From Psychromonas sp. MB-3u-54 (lineage in GTDB: Bacteria; Pseudomonadota; Gammaproteobacteria; Enterobacterales; Psychromonadaceae), in NCBI RefSeq assembly GCF_002836415.1, contig NZ_PJBP01000182.1, positions 1 through 64,000 of the forward strand: a stretch of DNA of 64,000 nt, written 5' to 3'. How positions within the stretch are numbered: the stretch's first letter is position 1; every line of letters begins with the position of its first letter. The position numbers were made by a program, and so were the translations under genes. Shown here piece after piece: positions 8,763 through 17,756 of this stretch. Under the pieces are notes generated by a model. It was not told the DNA's origin. It was given only the letters and a program-made list of their open reading frames with translations, and did not search any database.

Positions 8763-9686
8763 ATGCATGCAATCGACTTAGAAAATATTAGAAAAGTTTA
8801 TAAAGGGGGCGTTGAAGCACTAAAAGGCATCTCTTTGCGGGTTGAAGAAGGGGATTTTTATGCTCTGCTCGGTCCTAACGGGGCAGGTAAATCAACGACT
8901 ATTGGTATTATTTCATCACTGGTTAACAAAACCGGAGGCAAGGTAAAGGTCTTCGGTTATGATTTAGATACACAATTAGAATCAGTTAAAGCTCAAATAG
9001 GCTTAGTGCCGCAGGAATTTAACTTTAATCAATTTGAACCCCCTATTCAGATACTGGTAAATCAAGCGGGTTATTACGGCATTAAACGCAAAGATGCTTT
9101 GATTCGTGCTGAAAAATACCTGAGACAATTAGATCTATGGGGAAAGCGTAATGCCCCGTCCCGTGAATTATCCGGCGGCATGAAACGCCGCTTGATGATC
9201 GCCCGCGCATTAATACACAATCCCAGGTTATTGATTTTAGACGAACCGACTGCCGGTGTGGACATTGAGGTCCGCCGCTCTATGTGGGATTTTTTGAAAA
9301 AAATAAATGCACAAGGGGTGACCATCGTTTTAACCACGCATTATCTTGAAGAAGCTGAAATGCTGTGTCGTCATATTGGTATCATTGACAAGGGCACTCT
9401 GGTCGAAAATACCAGCATGAAAGAGTTGCTGGCACGCTTAGACAGTGAAGTTTTTATTCTTGATGTTGATTCTATTGAAAATGTACCAAGGAGTGAGCAT
9501 TTTATTATTACTAAAATTGATGACATTACATTGGAAATTGAAGTGAAAAAAGGGCAGTCATTAAATAATGTTTTTGCAGAGTTAAGCACTCAGGGCGTTC
9601 GAGTTAATAGTTTACGTAATAAATCCAATAGATTAGAAGAGTTGTTTGTGGGACTTGTAGAAAAAGGCAATTTAAATGATGAATAG
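8763..9686 (+). CDS. yadG: ABC transporter ATP-binding protein YadG
   Basis: A 307-residue ATPase very close to E. coli YadG (308 residues) along its whole length. Walker A is GPNGAGKST, the signature is ELSGGMKRRL, Walker B is LLILDEPTAGVD and the switch histidine is in TTHYLEEAEML. It belongs to the ABC-2 exporter class with YadH as permease. The substrate of YadGH is not known. The 3' end overlaps yadH by a few bases, so the subunits are translationally coupled. Confidence 0.94.
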   Translation: MHAIDLENIRKVYKGGVEALKGISLRVEEGDFYALLGPNGAGKSTTIGIISSLVNKTGGKVKVFGYDLDTQLESVKAQIGLVPQEFNFNQFEPPIQILVNQAGYYGIKRKDALIRAEKYLRQLDLWGKRNAPSRELSGGMKRRLMIARALIHNPRLLILDEPTAGVDIEVRRSMWDFLKKINAQGVTIVLTTHYLEEAEMLCRHIGIIDKGTLVENTSMKELLARLDSEVFILDVDSIENVPRSEHFIITKIDDITLEIEVKKGQSLNNVFAELSTQGVRVNSLRNKSNRLEELFVGLVEKGNLNDE

Positions 9687-10449
9687 CAGTTACCTCACCG
9701 CGTTAAAAAGTATTTGGACAAAAGAAGTTAACCGTTTTTTACGGATTTGGGTGCAAACACTTATCCCGCCCGCGATAACCATGACCCTCTATTTTGTTAT
9801 TTTTGGTAACTTAATAGGTAAACGTATTGGTGAAATGAGCGGTTTCAGTTATATGTCATTTATTGTTCCCGGGATCATTATGATGGCAGTGATTACCAAC
9901 TCCTATTCAAACGTAGCATCTTCCTTTTTCAGTGCCAAGTTCCAGCGTAATGTCGAAGAGCTATTGGTCGCGCCTGTCCCTAATTATATTATTATTTGGG
10001 GCTACGTGGGCGGTGGAGTGATTCGCGGTTTACTGGTCGGCTTTATAGTGACTTGTGTTTCCCTGTTTTTTGTTGAATTACATATTTTTAACATATTCGC
10101 CTTATTATTAAGTGTCTTATGTACTTCTATCCTGTTTTCATTGGCGGGTTTGCTAAATGCAATATTTGCCCGTACTTTTGATGATATCAGCATTATTCCT
10201 ACCTTTGTGTTAACGCCGTTAACTTATCTGGGCGGGGTCTTTTATTCGATCGATCTGCTCCCTGATTTTTGGCAAGCCGTATCGCACTTTAACCCCGTAT
10301 TTTATATGATCAATGCCTTCCGTTATGGTTTTCTGGGTATTGCTGATGTGTCATTAATTTGGTCCTTTGCAATGATAGGCAGCTTTATTGTTTTGCTTTA
10401 TGGCCTGATCACTCTGTTACTGAAAAAAGGTGTAGGTATCCGCTCATGA
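9676..10449 (+). CDS. yadH: ABC-2 type permease YadH
   Basis: A 257-residue inner-membrane permease with about six hydrophobic segments, the size and pattern of E. coli YadH (256). Typical marks are the N-terminal segment ending PPAITMTLYFVIFG, the FIVPGIIMMAVI helix and the late TPLTYLGGVFYSIDLLP. It overlaps yadG upstream and shares ATGA with the methyltransferase gene downstream, forming a three-gene transcription unit. Start may be 9676 or the adjacent ATG at 9679. Confidence 0.94.
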   Translation: MMNSSYLTALKSIWTKEVNRFLRIWVQTLIPPAITMTLYFVIFGNLIGKRIGEMSGFSYMSFIVPGIIMMAVITNSYSNVASSFFSAKFQRNVEELLVAPVPNYIIIWGYVGGGVIRGLLVGFIVTCVSLFFVELHIFNIFALLLSVLCTSILFSLAGLLNAIFARTFDDISIIPTFVLTPLTYLGGVFYSIDLLPDFWQAVSHFNPVFYMINAFRYGFLGIADVSLIWSFAMIGSFIVLLYGLITLLLKKGVGIRS

Positions 10450-11162
10450 ATGAATCAGGTAATTCAAGAGTGATAAGCTCTAACCAATCCGGCTTACATG
10501 AACAATTAGATGAGGTGGTCTTGAAACATCTCAGCCATAAGTTTCGTAAACCTTATCAAAAGCATACTCTGGATGCTTTTACGGCCTGCGAGAAGTGGGT
10601 CGAACAGCAGGGTAAACCCATTATTTTTGATTCCTGTTGTGGTGTTGGCGAAAGTACTTACCATCTTGCCGAAAGACACCCCGAGGCTATCGTACTGGGC
10701 ATGGATAAATCGGCTGATCGCCTGTCTAAACACCCGCAGTCTAGTGCTGACAATTATCGCCTGCTACAGGTTAACCTGAATGATTTTTGGCGCTTGGCGG
10801 TCGAGGCTAACTGGCAGTTAAGTCATCACTACCTGCTTTATCCTAACCCCTGGCCAAAAGCGAAACATCTGCAGCGTCGTTGGCATGGTAGTGCAGTTTT
10901 TCCGTCTATTATACAGCTGGGAGGGGATCTTGAGGTGCGCAGTAACTGGTTTACTTATATCCATGAGTTCTCCCGTGCGCTGCAACTTGCCGGACAAACC
11001 TGTCAGCTTGAAGAGTTTCAAAATAATACGCCTATTACTCCTTTTGAGCGTAAATACTGGAGCAGCGGTCAAAAGTCATTACGCTTATTAAGCGAGCTTG
11101 GCGCTGCAAGTGTCGCAACAGCGATGGGGTACGAGCGGGTGAGCCCTGCGAACCCTTATTAA
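10446..11162 (+). CDS. TrmB-like SAM-dependent tRNA methyltransferase
   Basis: About 238 residues from the ATG at 10446, which overlaps the yadH stop (ATGA). It resembles tRNA (guanine-N7) methyltransferases: a SAM-binding motif near FDSCCGVGESTYHLA, an acidic strand in VLGMDKSADRL and the family-specific YLLYPNPWPKAKHLQRRW, equivalent to the NFPDPWxKxRHxKRR region of TrmB. The 'NPWPK' variant and shorter C-terminus suggest a paralogue rather than the housekeeping TrmB, so the exact target is uncertain. Linkage to an exporter operon gives no hint. Confidence 0.72.
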   Translation: MNESGNSRVISSNQSGLHEQLDEVVLKHLSHKFRKPYQKHTLDAFTACEKWVEQQGKPIIFDSCCGVGESTYHLAERHPEAIVLGMDKSADRLSKHPQSSADNYRLLQVNLNDFWRLAVEANWQLSHHYLLYPNPWPKAKHLQRRWHGSAVFPSIIQLGGDLEVRSNWFTYIHEFSRALQLAGQTCQLEEFQNNTPITPFERKYWSSGQKSLRLLSELGAASVATAMGYERVSPANPY

Positions 11163-11600
11163 TAGATAATTCATAAGCTCTGTAGATCCTTTCTTTTAAC
11201 TGGCTTTGTTGCTATGTCCTCAGGCGCGCGGGTGCGAACTCGCTTGCTCTGAGGGGATTTTTCTTATCTGGATTTAAAAAACAAGCCGAGCTTATCTACC
11301 CATAAAACTGAACTTCTCATCGCATCTGACTTGGCCGCATAATAACTGATGTAATTTTTGTCTAAAAGTGATGATAACCCTGTGTGATTTTAGAAAACTT
11401 GAGGTTAAATAATTTACAATTAACTTTAATGTGATATGGATTTTGTTTTGTTTTGATGTGTAGGTTGTTGTTTTTGTGGTTTTTTGTTAATATTTTCCTT
11501 GTTTCCACATGATTTTTTGTGGTTATTGTGTTGTTTTTGCGTATTTGGCTGAGTATCAGCTTAGTCGAAAGGATATTTACTAATTCAAGGAAGATATAAA
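11163..11600. other. Intergenic region
   Basis: No gene is supported. The part from about 11350 to 11560 is very T-rich on the plus strand, with many TTTTG/TTGTT runs, and probably acts as the leader and promoter region of the lipoprotein gene. AGGAAG lies just ahead of the ATG at 11601. Confidence 0.4.
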
Positions 11601-14171
11601 ATGAAGAGAACATTGATTGCACTTGCTGTGGCGGCATCATTAGCCGCCCTTACTGGATGTGGTGGTTCAAGCGATACAACGACAGATACACAAAGCGTGT
11701 CACTTTCAGGTACGGCTGCCAAAGGAATAATTCAGAACGGAGTTGTTACCGCCACAGAGTTATCTTCTACGGGTGCTGAACTTGGTGTGGTTGGCACTGC
11801 GACAACCGATGCCAAAGGTCACTATCAACTGACGCTTAATGATACCTATCAAGGTGGCGTCGTTCAATTAACCTTAACTGCTGGTTTAGATACAAAGATG
11901 ATATGTGATGCGACAGAGGGTTGTGGCACTGACGCATTATTTGGATCTACTGTTTCCCTTGGCGCTGGATTTTCACTTAATGCAATTGTCCAGCCAGACG
12001 CTAATAGTCAAACGGTAAGTGCACAAATAACCCCGTTAACACATATGGCCAATGCGCGTGTATTTAATAAGGGTGGCGAGATTAATGCTGCGTCAGTCGA
12101 CGCTGCAATCAGTGAAGTCAGCCAAATTGTCGGTGTTAATATCATGGAAAGCGAAACAGTTGATATTACTTCGAGTGAGTCGCTCGCTAATGCATCCGAT
12201 GAATCGAAAAAATTAGCGTTATTTAATGCGGGATTAGCGAATCTGTTAGTGGCTGGTAATGATAGTGTTTCAGGTAATATTGAAAGAAATCTTGCCAACT
12301 TAGCATCCTCATTTGAAGATGGGCAATTTGATGCAAATGATGCTGTCAAAATGACAGAGATAACCACTGCCGTAGCAATCGCGCTGACCTATGCGAAAAC
12401 TAATAATGAGATTAATGCCAGCTTAACCAAGGCATTAGCAGATACCCAAACAGCTGTTGATCTTATTACCAGTAATACTGTTAATGATATTTTTAATCCA
12501 GAGCCTTCCGATAGTGCTGGCGAAAGTGATAGAGACAAAGGTAAAGCGTTACTGACCAATGCGCGTACTTTTATTGAAACTATTGCTGCAGATTTTAAAG
12601 ATCCCCTTGATGCCCTAGCGATAGATACAAAAACAGTAGGGGAAGCTTTAGATGCTGATAGTGCAATTATGGCAGAGTTATTGGGTGTCGCGATAGATCA
12701 AACGCTGACCGATCTTGATAGAAAAATTGTAGATTTTACTTTAGTGGATAATAATTATACAACTGATATTACTGACTCAAAAAATGAGAAAATTGGCTCT
12801 ATCACCACAAGCCTCCGCTTTTATGATTCAGGCATGGCAATTACTTTAAATGGTCAGTTGGTAGGTGATCTGATGAGTGTTGATATTACCAACCTGACAT
12901 TAGCCACTAATTTAACTAAAGATGCGCTGACCATCTCTCCGGATAAAAGTTTATTAAATGCTATCACCGCACAAACAGCAGATGTAATGCTGACGGGTTT
13001 TATTGGTAATTCAGTTACCTCGCTTACTTTAAATGGGGTTGAACTGAGTTTATCCGCGACAGATGAGGTCACTATTGATACCACGGCAGGAGCTGATAAC
13101 AGTGGTCTGGAAACTGAAATTTCAGGCGCTTCCTTTAGTGGCGGCTTGTTAATTCAGTCAGCGGACGCGAGTTTTGCGGGAGATGCACAAATTGAGTTGG
13201 TTGGTTTTGCTAACTCTGCATCCGAGGTCCCCCTTAACCTGAAAACAATGGTGGTTAATGGTGAATTTACCAGCTTTGCAAGGGGTAGCTTCGCTGCGGG
13301 TGCTAAGCTAACCATTGATAATGCAACGACCTTTGATACCTTTGGCTATTTTGATTATGAATCAACAGCTTATGAGTGGGTTGAGTTTGATTATAATTTA
13401 ACTGCTAGTGATTTAGCTATTGTTGAAGCTGCTGTAGCAGATGTTCAGGATGGTGCTGAATTTACTAACATTTATTACAATAGTTGGAATGGAGCATATG
13501 AAGCTAGTTATACTTACCTAGCAACAGATGTCGATGATTTTGGTTATACATCGAGTTACTCTGACTATGGTAACGTTAGCATAGATAATTTGGCTAATTT
13601 AGAAGCGGCTGTTATTACTGTTGTGGAAAATAAAGTTAATGATACGGTAGAGTCAAGTGAAATTGATTATTTGAATTACAGCCTTTTTCAATGGGAATAC
13701 AATCAAAAAATGGACAATTGGGAGCGCATTGAAAGCAGCAATGTCAATGCTGATGTTAAACTAACTTTCCCTGATTTTGAATCGGCGGATAATTTTGTTA
13801 AGGGAACTATTTCGGTTACAGCAAAAGTTAATGTGCCTGAATTACCGGAAGCAACGGCCATTGCCTCTGTTAGTCGTACAGCGTTAGCAGGTGGTAATGC
13901 TAGTGTTGTGGTCAGTTACGACGGGCAAAGTTTTACCTTAACCGCGAACTCTGAAGATATCGATGCGACTGAGCCAAAAGCGACATTGACCTTAAGCAAC
14001 CCTGACGGTGTGAAGTTGATTATTAACTTGATAGAAAAAATTGATGGTGAGCAGTATATTGTTGATGGTGAACTCTTTGTTAACGGCACCAGAATTGGAA
14101 CCGTTTCAGAAACTGACAGCGGGATCCCGCTAATCCGTTATACAGACGGTAGATTTGCAAGCTTATACTAA
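11601..14171 (+). CDS. Large surface or periplasmic lipoprotein, function unknown
   Basis: An 856-residue acidic, Ser/Thr/Asp-rich protein. The N-terminus ends in the lipobox LTGC followed by GGSSD, predicting an outer-membrane-sorted lipoprotein after lipidation at Cys 20. Residues ~35-95 form a carboxypeptidase-regulatory/beta-sandwich-like stretch (SLSGTAAKGIIQNGVVTATE, then ATTDAKGHYQLTL). The middle is largely helical and the last half is beta-rich with repeated strand patterns. A CDATEGC segment could form a disulfide. The start follows AGGAAG. The next gene, encoding a predicted beta-barrel, begins only 2 bases after its stop, so they probably form a surface-protein pair. I do not recognise a functional family. 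Confidence 0.8.
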   Translation: MKRTLIALAVAASLAALTGCGGSSDTTTDTQSVSLSGTAAKGIIQNGVVTATELSSTGAELGVVGTATTDAKGHYQLTLNDTYQGGVVQLTLTAGLDTKMICDATEGCGTDALFGSTVSLGAGFSLNAIVQPDANSQTVSAQITPLTHMANARVFNKGGEINAASVDAAISEVSQIVGVNIMESETVDITSSESLANASDESKKLALFNAGLANLLVAGNDSVSGNIERNLANLASSFEDGQFDANDAVKMTEITTAVAIALTYAKTNNEINASLTKALADTQTAVDLITSNTVNDIFNPEPSDSAGESDRDKGKALLTNARTFIETIAADFKDPLDALAIDTKTVGEALDADSAIMAELLGVAIDQTLTDLDRKIVDFTLVDNNYTTDITDSKNEKIGSITTSLRFYDSGMAITLNGQLVGDLMSVDITNLTLATNLTKDALTISPDKSLLNAITAQTADVMLTGFIGNSVTSLTLNGVELSLSATDEVTIDTTAGADNSGLETEISGASFSGGLLIQSADASFAGDAQIELVGFANSASEVPLNLKTMVVNGEFTSFARGSFAAGAKLTIDNATTFDTFGYFDYESTAYEWVEFDYNLTASDLAIVEAAVADVQDGAEFTNIYYNSWNGAYEASYTYLATDVDDFGYTSSYSDYGNVSIDNLANLEAAVITVVENKVNDTVESSEIDYLNYSLFQWEYNQKMDNWERIESSNVNADVKLTFPDFESADNFVKGTISVTAKVNVPELPEATAIASVSRTALAGGNASVVVSYDGQSFTLTANSEDIDATEPKATLTLSNPDGVKLIINLIEKIDGEQYIVDGELFVNGTRIGTVSETDSGIPLIRYTDGRFASLY

Positions 14172-14173
14172 AA

Positions 14174-15277
14174 ATGAAACTTAATCGGGTACTAAATGAG
14201 CGGCTTTTGCCGCTCATTTTTTTTAATTCTCTCTTTTTATCTGCTTTTTCTTACGCGGATGATTATCCTGTGCAGCCTTATTTTATTGCAGATTCTTTTT
14301 CCTATAGTGAAACTGTTTCCATAGAATCAACTCTGCATGGCTGGGAAGGTGATAATTTTGAATCTGGAGAACAACAATGGACATGGAACTGGTTTGAGCT
14401 GGGAGTGCAATATCAGCATTGGGCAGTAGGTATTGTGCAGCGCTACGATTATGCTTTACAGTTTTCTCCGGAGACCGCTGATTTTTTCTGGTTAGTGGCG
14501 AATAAAAAAGATCTTCCTGTCGGTAAACAATACGATCTTAATCTTCAAGTAAATGCGTTGCACAGCTCAGGTGTGCGTGTTAGTTACGCTAATAGCTTAA
14601 CTAACACTTTTAACTATCGTGTAGGCCTGACTTACCTACAGGCCAACTACATGATAAACGGTCAAATAAAGGGTAATGCAACAGCGGTTGGTAATTCTGA
14701 TTATGATTATCAGGCTGCTCTTGATTATGCTTACACGACAGATGATATTTTTGACCGGGTTGTTGATGAGCCGACGGGCAAAGGCTTTGCGTTAGACTTG
14801 GAGTTTAGTTACCAGATCACCCCGTCTACACATTGGCAGTTTCAAGTTCGCGATCTGTTCGCCAAATTATATTGGAAAAATTCCCCCTATACAGAGGGGA
14901 ATTCAACTTCCGAGAGAAAAGAGTATGATGAAAATGGTTATGTTTCAATTAACCCTATTTTGACCGGCTATGAAGGTACTAGGGATGTTTATGTACAAAA
15001 ATTACAGCCAAGATGGTATAGCAAGGTAAGCCATCAATTAACCTCTCATTATACTGCAGTATTACAATATCGTTATCAATATGATCGTGCTTTGTTTTCC
15101 TTAGGCGGGAATTACAAGCTAGGTAATAATAATCGTTTAGGGGTCAATTACTGGCCAATCAATCAAGCTGCGGAGATCAATTGGAATTACCATAAAATTC
15201 AGTTGGCCGTTGTTACTGATGCCTTGCGATCATCAGCAGTAAAAACTTTCGGTCTTTCTTTTTCTTATGGTCTATAA
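14174..15277 (+). CDS. Predicted outer-membrane beta-barrel protein, function unknown
   Basis: A 367-residue protein with a Sec signal peptide (basic N-terminus, LIFFNSLFLSAFSYA core, cut before DDYPVQP). The mature chain is rich in aromatic residues and alternating strands, ending in FGLSFSYGL, close to the usual C-terminal aromatic barrel signal. It begins 2 bases after the lipoprotein gene and lacks a good Shine-Dalgarno, implying translational coupling. Codons 8-17 are also an intrinsic terminator (14195-14224), so transcription would often stop within its signal-peptide codons. A role with the lipoprotein in surface export or adhesion is only inference. Confidence 0.75.
   Translation: MKLNRVLNERLLPLIFFNSLFLSAFSYADDYPVQPYFIADSFSYSETVSIESTLHGWEGDNFESGEQQWTWNWFELGVQYQHWAVGIVQRYDYALQFSPETADFFWLVANKKDLPVGKQYDLNLQVNALHSSGVRVSYANSLTNTFNYRVGLTYLQANYMINGQIKGNATAVGNSDYDYQAALDYAYTTDDIFDRVVDEPTGKGFALDLEFSYQITPSTHWQFQVRDLFAKLYWKNSPYTEGNSTSERKEYDENGYVSINPILTGYEGTRDVYVQKLQPRWYSKVSHQLTSHYTAVLQYRYQYDRALFSLGGNYKLGNNNRLGVNYWPINQAAEINWNYHKIQLAVVTDALRSSAVKTFGLSFSYGL
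14195..14224 (+). terminator. Intrinsic terminator inside the barrel-protein gene
   Basis: AATGAGCGGC and GCCGCTCATT form a perfect 10-bp stem with a TTTT loop, followed directly by eight T. This is one of the strongest terminators in the window, yet it lies within the signal-peptide codons of the gene starting at 14174. It probably ends most lipoprotein transcripts and limits or conditions expression of the downstream gene. Confidence 0.85.
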
Positions 15278-15400
15278 GCTCATTATCAAGTGATTACTTC
15301 AGTCACTTTTCTGGCAATAAGTTGTATTTAAAAAATTTTTGAAATTAATTCCTATCTTGCGTGGTCTTACTCTTACGATTAACTTGGTTCGGGGTAGATT

Positions 15401-16426
15401 ATGCTTATAAAAACAAGAAAAAAATCAGATATTAAAGAATCTCAATTAACCGATGAAAATGTTTATAAAAACCGGCGGGTTGTACTTAAAGCATTAGGTT
15501 TATCTGCGCTGAGTATTCCCCTGGCAAGCTCTGCGCAGGCAGGGCTGCTTGATCTTTTTTCGAATAAAGAAAAAACCGATAACTCGGCTACTACCTTTAA
15601 ACGTAGTGAGTTAATTCACACAAAAAACAGTCAGTTCCAATCTTTAACCCCGGTTACGCCGGAAGATAAAATTTTGCAGTACAATAATTTTTATGAATTT
15701 GGTACCGGCAAAGGGGATCCCTTCTCCTTTTCGCAACAGTTTAAAGTTGATCCCTGGCAGCTTGTTATTGATGGATTAGTTGATAAACCTATTACCCTTA
15801 ATTATGAAGACTTATTAACCCGTTTTGCTATTGAAGAGCGTTTATATCGTATGCGCTGTGTCGAAGCCTGGTCGATGAATATCCCCTGGTTAGGTTTCAG
15901 TCTGGCAACTCTTTTGAAGATGGCTTCTCCAAAAAGTAACGCTAAATATGTGCGTTTTGAAACGCTCGAGGATCCCAAGCAGATGCGCGGACAAAGCTCC
16001 GGTTATATTGGAGGAGGCCTTGATTATCCCTATGTGGAAGGCTTGCGCCTTGATGAAGCGATGAATCCTCTGGTGCTCTTATCCGTCGGTTTGTATGGTA
16101 AAACGCTGGCGCCTCAAAACGGTGCCCCGATTCGTTTGGTTGTTCCCTGGAAGTATGGTTTTAAAAGTATTAAATCCATTGTCAAAATCACTTTAACCGA
16201 TAAAGCACCGGTTAATACCTGGCAAAAAATTGCCGCCAGTGAGTATGGTTTTTTTGCTAATGTTAACCCGCAGGTTGATCACCCGCGATGGAGCCAGGCA
16301 AGTGAGCGTTTTATCGGGGCAGGCAATCTATTTGCAGCATCCCGCAAGCCGACCCTGCCTTTTAATGGTTATCAGGAAGAAGTTGCTTCTCTGTATAAAG
16401 GGTTAGATTTAACCCGTTATTTTTAA
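15401..16426 (+). CDS. msrP: Protein-methionine-sulfoxide reductase, molybdenum subunit MsrP
   Basis: A 341-residue periplasmic molybdopterin enzyme (YedY) that repairs oxidised methionines in envelope proteins. A Tat-type signal is visible (NRRVVLKALGL at 24-34, cut near AQA-G). The molybdenum-ligating cysteine lies in YRMRCVEAWSMNIPW (Cys 153). The C-terminal VPWKYGFKSIKSIVKI is also typical. msrQ follows 12 bases downstream with its own AAGGAG site. Confidence 0.95.
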   Translation: MLIKTRKKSDIKESQLTDENVYKNRRVVLKALGLSALSIPLASSAQAGLLDLFSNKEKTDNSATTFKRSELIHTKNSQFQSLTPVTPEDKILQYNNFYEFGTGKGDPFSFSQQFKVDPWQLVIDGLVDKPITLNYEDLLTRFAIEERLYRMRCVEAWSMNIPWLGFSLATLLKMASPKSNAKYVRFETLEDPKQMRGQSSGYIGGGLDYPYVEGLRLDEAMNPLVLLSVGLYGKTLAPQNGAPIRLVVPWKYGFKSIKSIVKITLTDKAPVNTWQKIAASEYGFFANVNPQVDHPRWSQASERFIGAGNLFAASRKPTLPFNGYQEEVASLYKGLDLTRYF

Positions 16427-16438
16427 CAAGGAGCAGAT

Positions 16439-17059
16439 GTGAAAATCTCGAAAACACATATCTTATCCGCTAAAGCGCTGATTCATCTGGCTGCTTTATT
16501 GACCTTTTTATATTTATGGCTGTTGGTGGAGCAAAATGCATTAGGGGCAGATCCGGTCAAAGAAATGACCCATTTTCTGGGTAAAACCGCGCTTAATTAT
16601 CTGCTAATAACACTCTGTATTTCGCCCTTAGCGCGGCGTTTTAAACAACCCTTATTAATTCAATTACGGCGTGTATTAGGGTTATATTGTTTTTTTTGGG
16701 CGTGTTTACATCTTTTGGTTTTTATTTGGTTAGATCTTAACTGGCAGGTGATGTTATTTGCCGAAGAGGTGGTCAAACGTCCTTATATGACCCTGGGTGC
16801 ATTGACCTGGGTGATTTTATTGGCGTTAAGTATCACCTCAATTAATGTTATCCGCAGGAGGATGAAGCGCGCATGGTTAACTCTGCACCGGGCTGTATAT
16901 TGGGCTGTCCTGTTGGCAACTATCCATTATTACTGGTCGGTCAAATCTGGTTTGATTGAGCCTGTCATTTATTTTGTGATCTGTTTTACCCTGCTTGCGC
17001 AGCGTAAAGATTATTTTAAATCTTTTTTAAGGCGTTGCACTAAGAAAAAATTAGTTTAA
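16439..17059 (+). CDS. msrQ: Haem-binding membrane subunit MsrQ
   Basis: A 206-residue, six-helix membrane protein (YedZ) that carries haem b and passes electrons from the quinone pool or flavin to MsrP. Visible haem-ligand histidines lie in the helices with CLHLLVFIWLD and TLHRAVYWAVLLATIHYYW. The start is GTG at 16439: the ATG two bases upstream runs straight into TGA, and AAGGAG lies 5 bases ahead of the GTG. Forms an operon with msrP. Confidence 0.94.
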   Translation: MKISKTHILSAKALIHLAALLTFLYLWLLVEQNALGADPVKEMTHFLGKTALNYLLITLCISPLARRFKQPLLIQLRRVLGLYCFFWACLHLLVFIWLDLNWQVMLFAEEVVKRPYMTLGALTWVILLALSITSINVIRRRMKRAWLTLHRAVYWAVLLATIHYYWSVKSGLIEPVIYFVICFTLLAQRKDYFKSFLRRCTKKKLV

Positions 17060-17126
17060 GAAGGGTGATTTTTCAGTGAAGATAATACAGTTAAGATGAA
17101 AGATTAATAACCTATTGGCTGACCAT

Positions 17127-17164
17127 AAAAAAACCGGAAATAAGTGACTTATTCCCGGTTTTTT
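17127..17164. terminator. Bidirectional terminator between msrQ and panD
   Basis: AAAAAACCGG at the left pairs with CCGGTTTTTT at the right around an inner AATAAGT/ACTTATT stem. A on one side and T on the other make it usable from both strands, serving the convergent msrQ and panD transcripts. Confidence 0.85.
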
Positions 17165-17181
17165 ACAGGCTATAGAAGCAC

Positions 17182-17562
17182 TTAAGCAACTTGTACTGGT
17201 ACGTCTTTACTCGTACGTACAATGTTATTTTGCACATCTAAATACACTAAGCTTGGTTTATGATTTACAATTTCCGCGGCATTTAAACTCGCGTAGGTAC
17301 AGATTATTACGCGATCGCCTACCGCTGCCAGACGGGCCGCAGCGCCATTAACAGAGATGATTTTTGAACCACGTTCGCCGGTAATAGCGTAGGTTGAAAA
17401 ACGCGCGCCATTTTCGATATTATAAATTTCAATCTGCTCGTATTCTAGAATACCAGCCTGCTCAAGGAGGTCTTGATCAATAGCGCATGAACCTTCATAA
17501 TTTAATTCGGCGTGCGTCACTCTCGCTTGGTGGAGTTTGCCTGTAAGCATTGTTTTTTTCAT
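17182..17562 (-). CDS. panD: Aspartate 1-decarboxylase PanD
   Basis: A 126-residue pyruvoyl enzyme precursor that makes beta-alanine for pantothenate. The self-cleavage site is Gly24-Ser25 in NYEGSCAID; the catalytic Lys9 ([14 protein letters not shown]) and Tyr58 region ([11 protein letters not shown]) are present. It lies downstream of panB-panC on the same strand after a 194-base gap that probably holds its own promoter. Confidence 0.96.
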   Translation of the reverse strand: MKKTMLTGKLHQARVTHAELNYEGSCAIDQDLLEQAGILEYEQIEIYNIENGARFSTYAITGERGSKIISVNGAAARLAAVGDRVIICTYASLNAAEIVNHKPSLVYLDVQNNIVRTSKDVPVQVA

Positions 17563-17756
17563 ACGAAAAACCTTTTTCTAGTAATGAACCGCTGTTTTTT
17601 TCAACAGGGCGACTATAAAGTAAAATCCTTAATGGTGCAAATTAAACCCTGCTCCAATCGGCAGAGTTATATTGCGCGTTGATGAAAGTCAATTTTATAA
17701 CATCAAGGAAAGATGGCGTATTGATTAAAAAGGAACGCAACACCAAGAAATTAAAG

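Noticed and set aside
11362-11640. 92-codon minus-strand frame upstream of the lipoprotein gene
   Set aside because: It lies on the complement of a T-rich leader, giving Lys/Asn-rich low-complexity protein, and overlaps the real signal-peptide codons.
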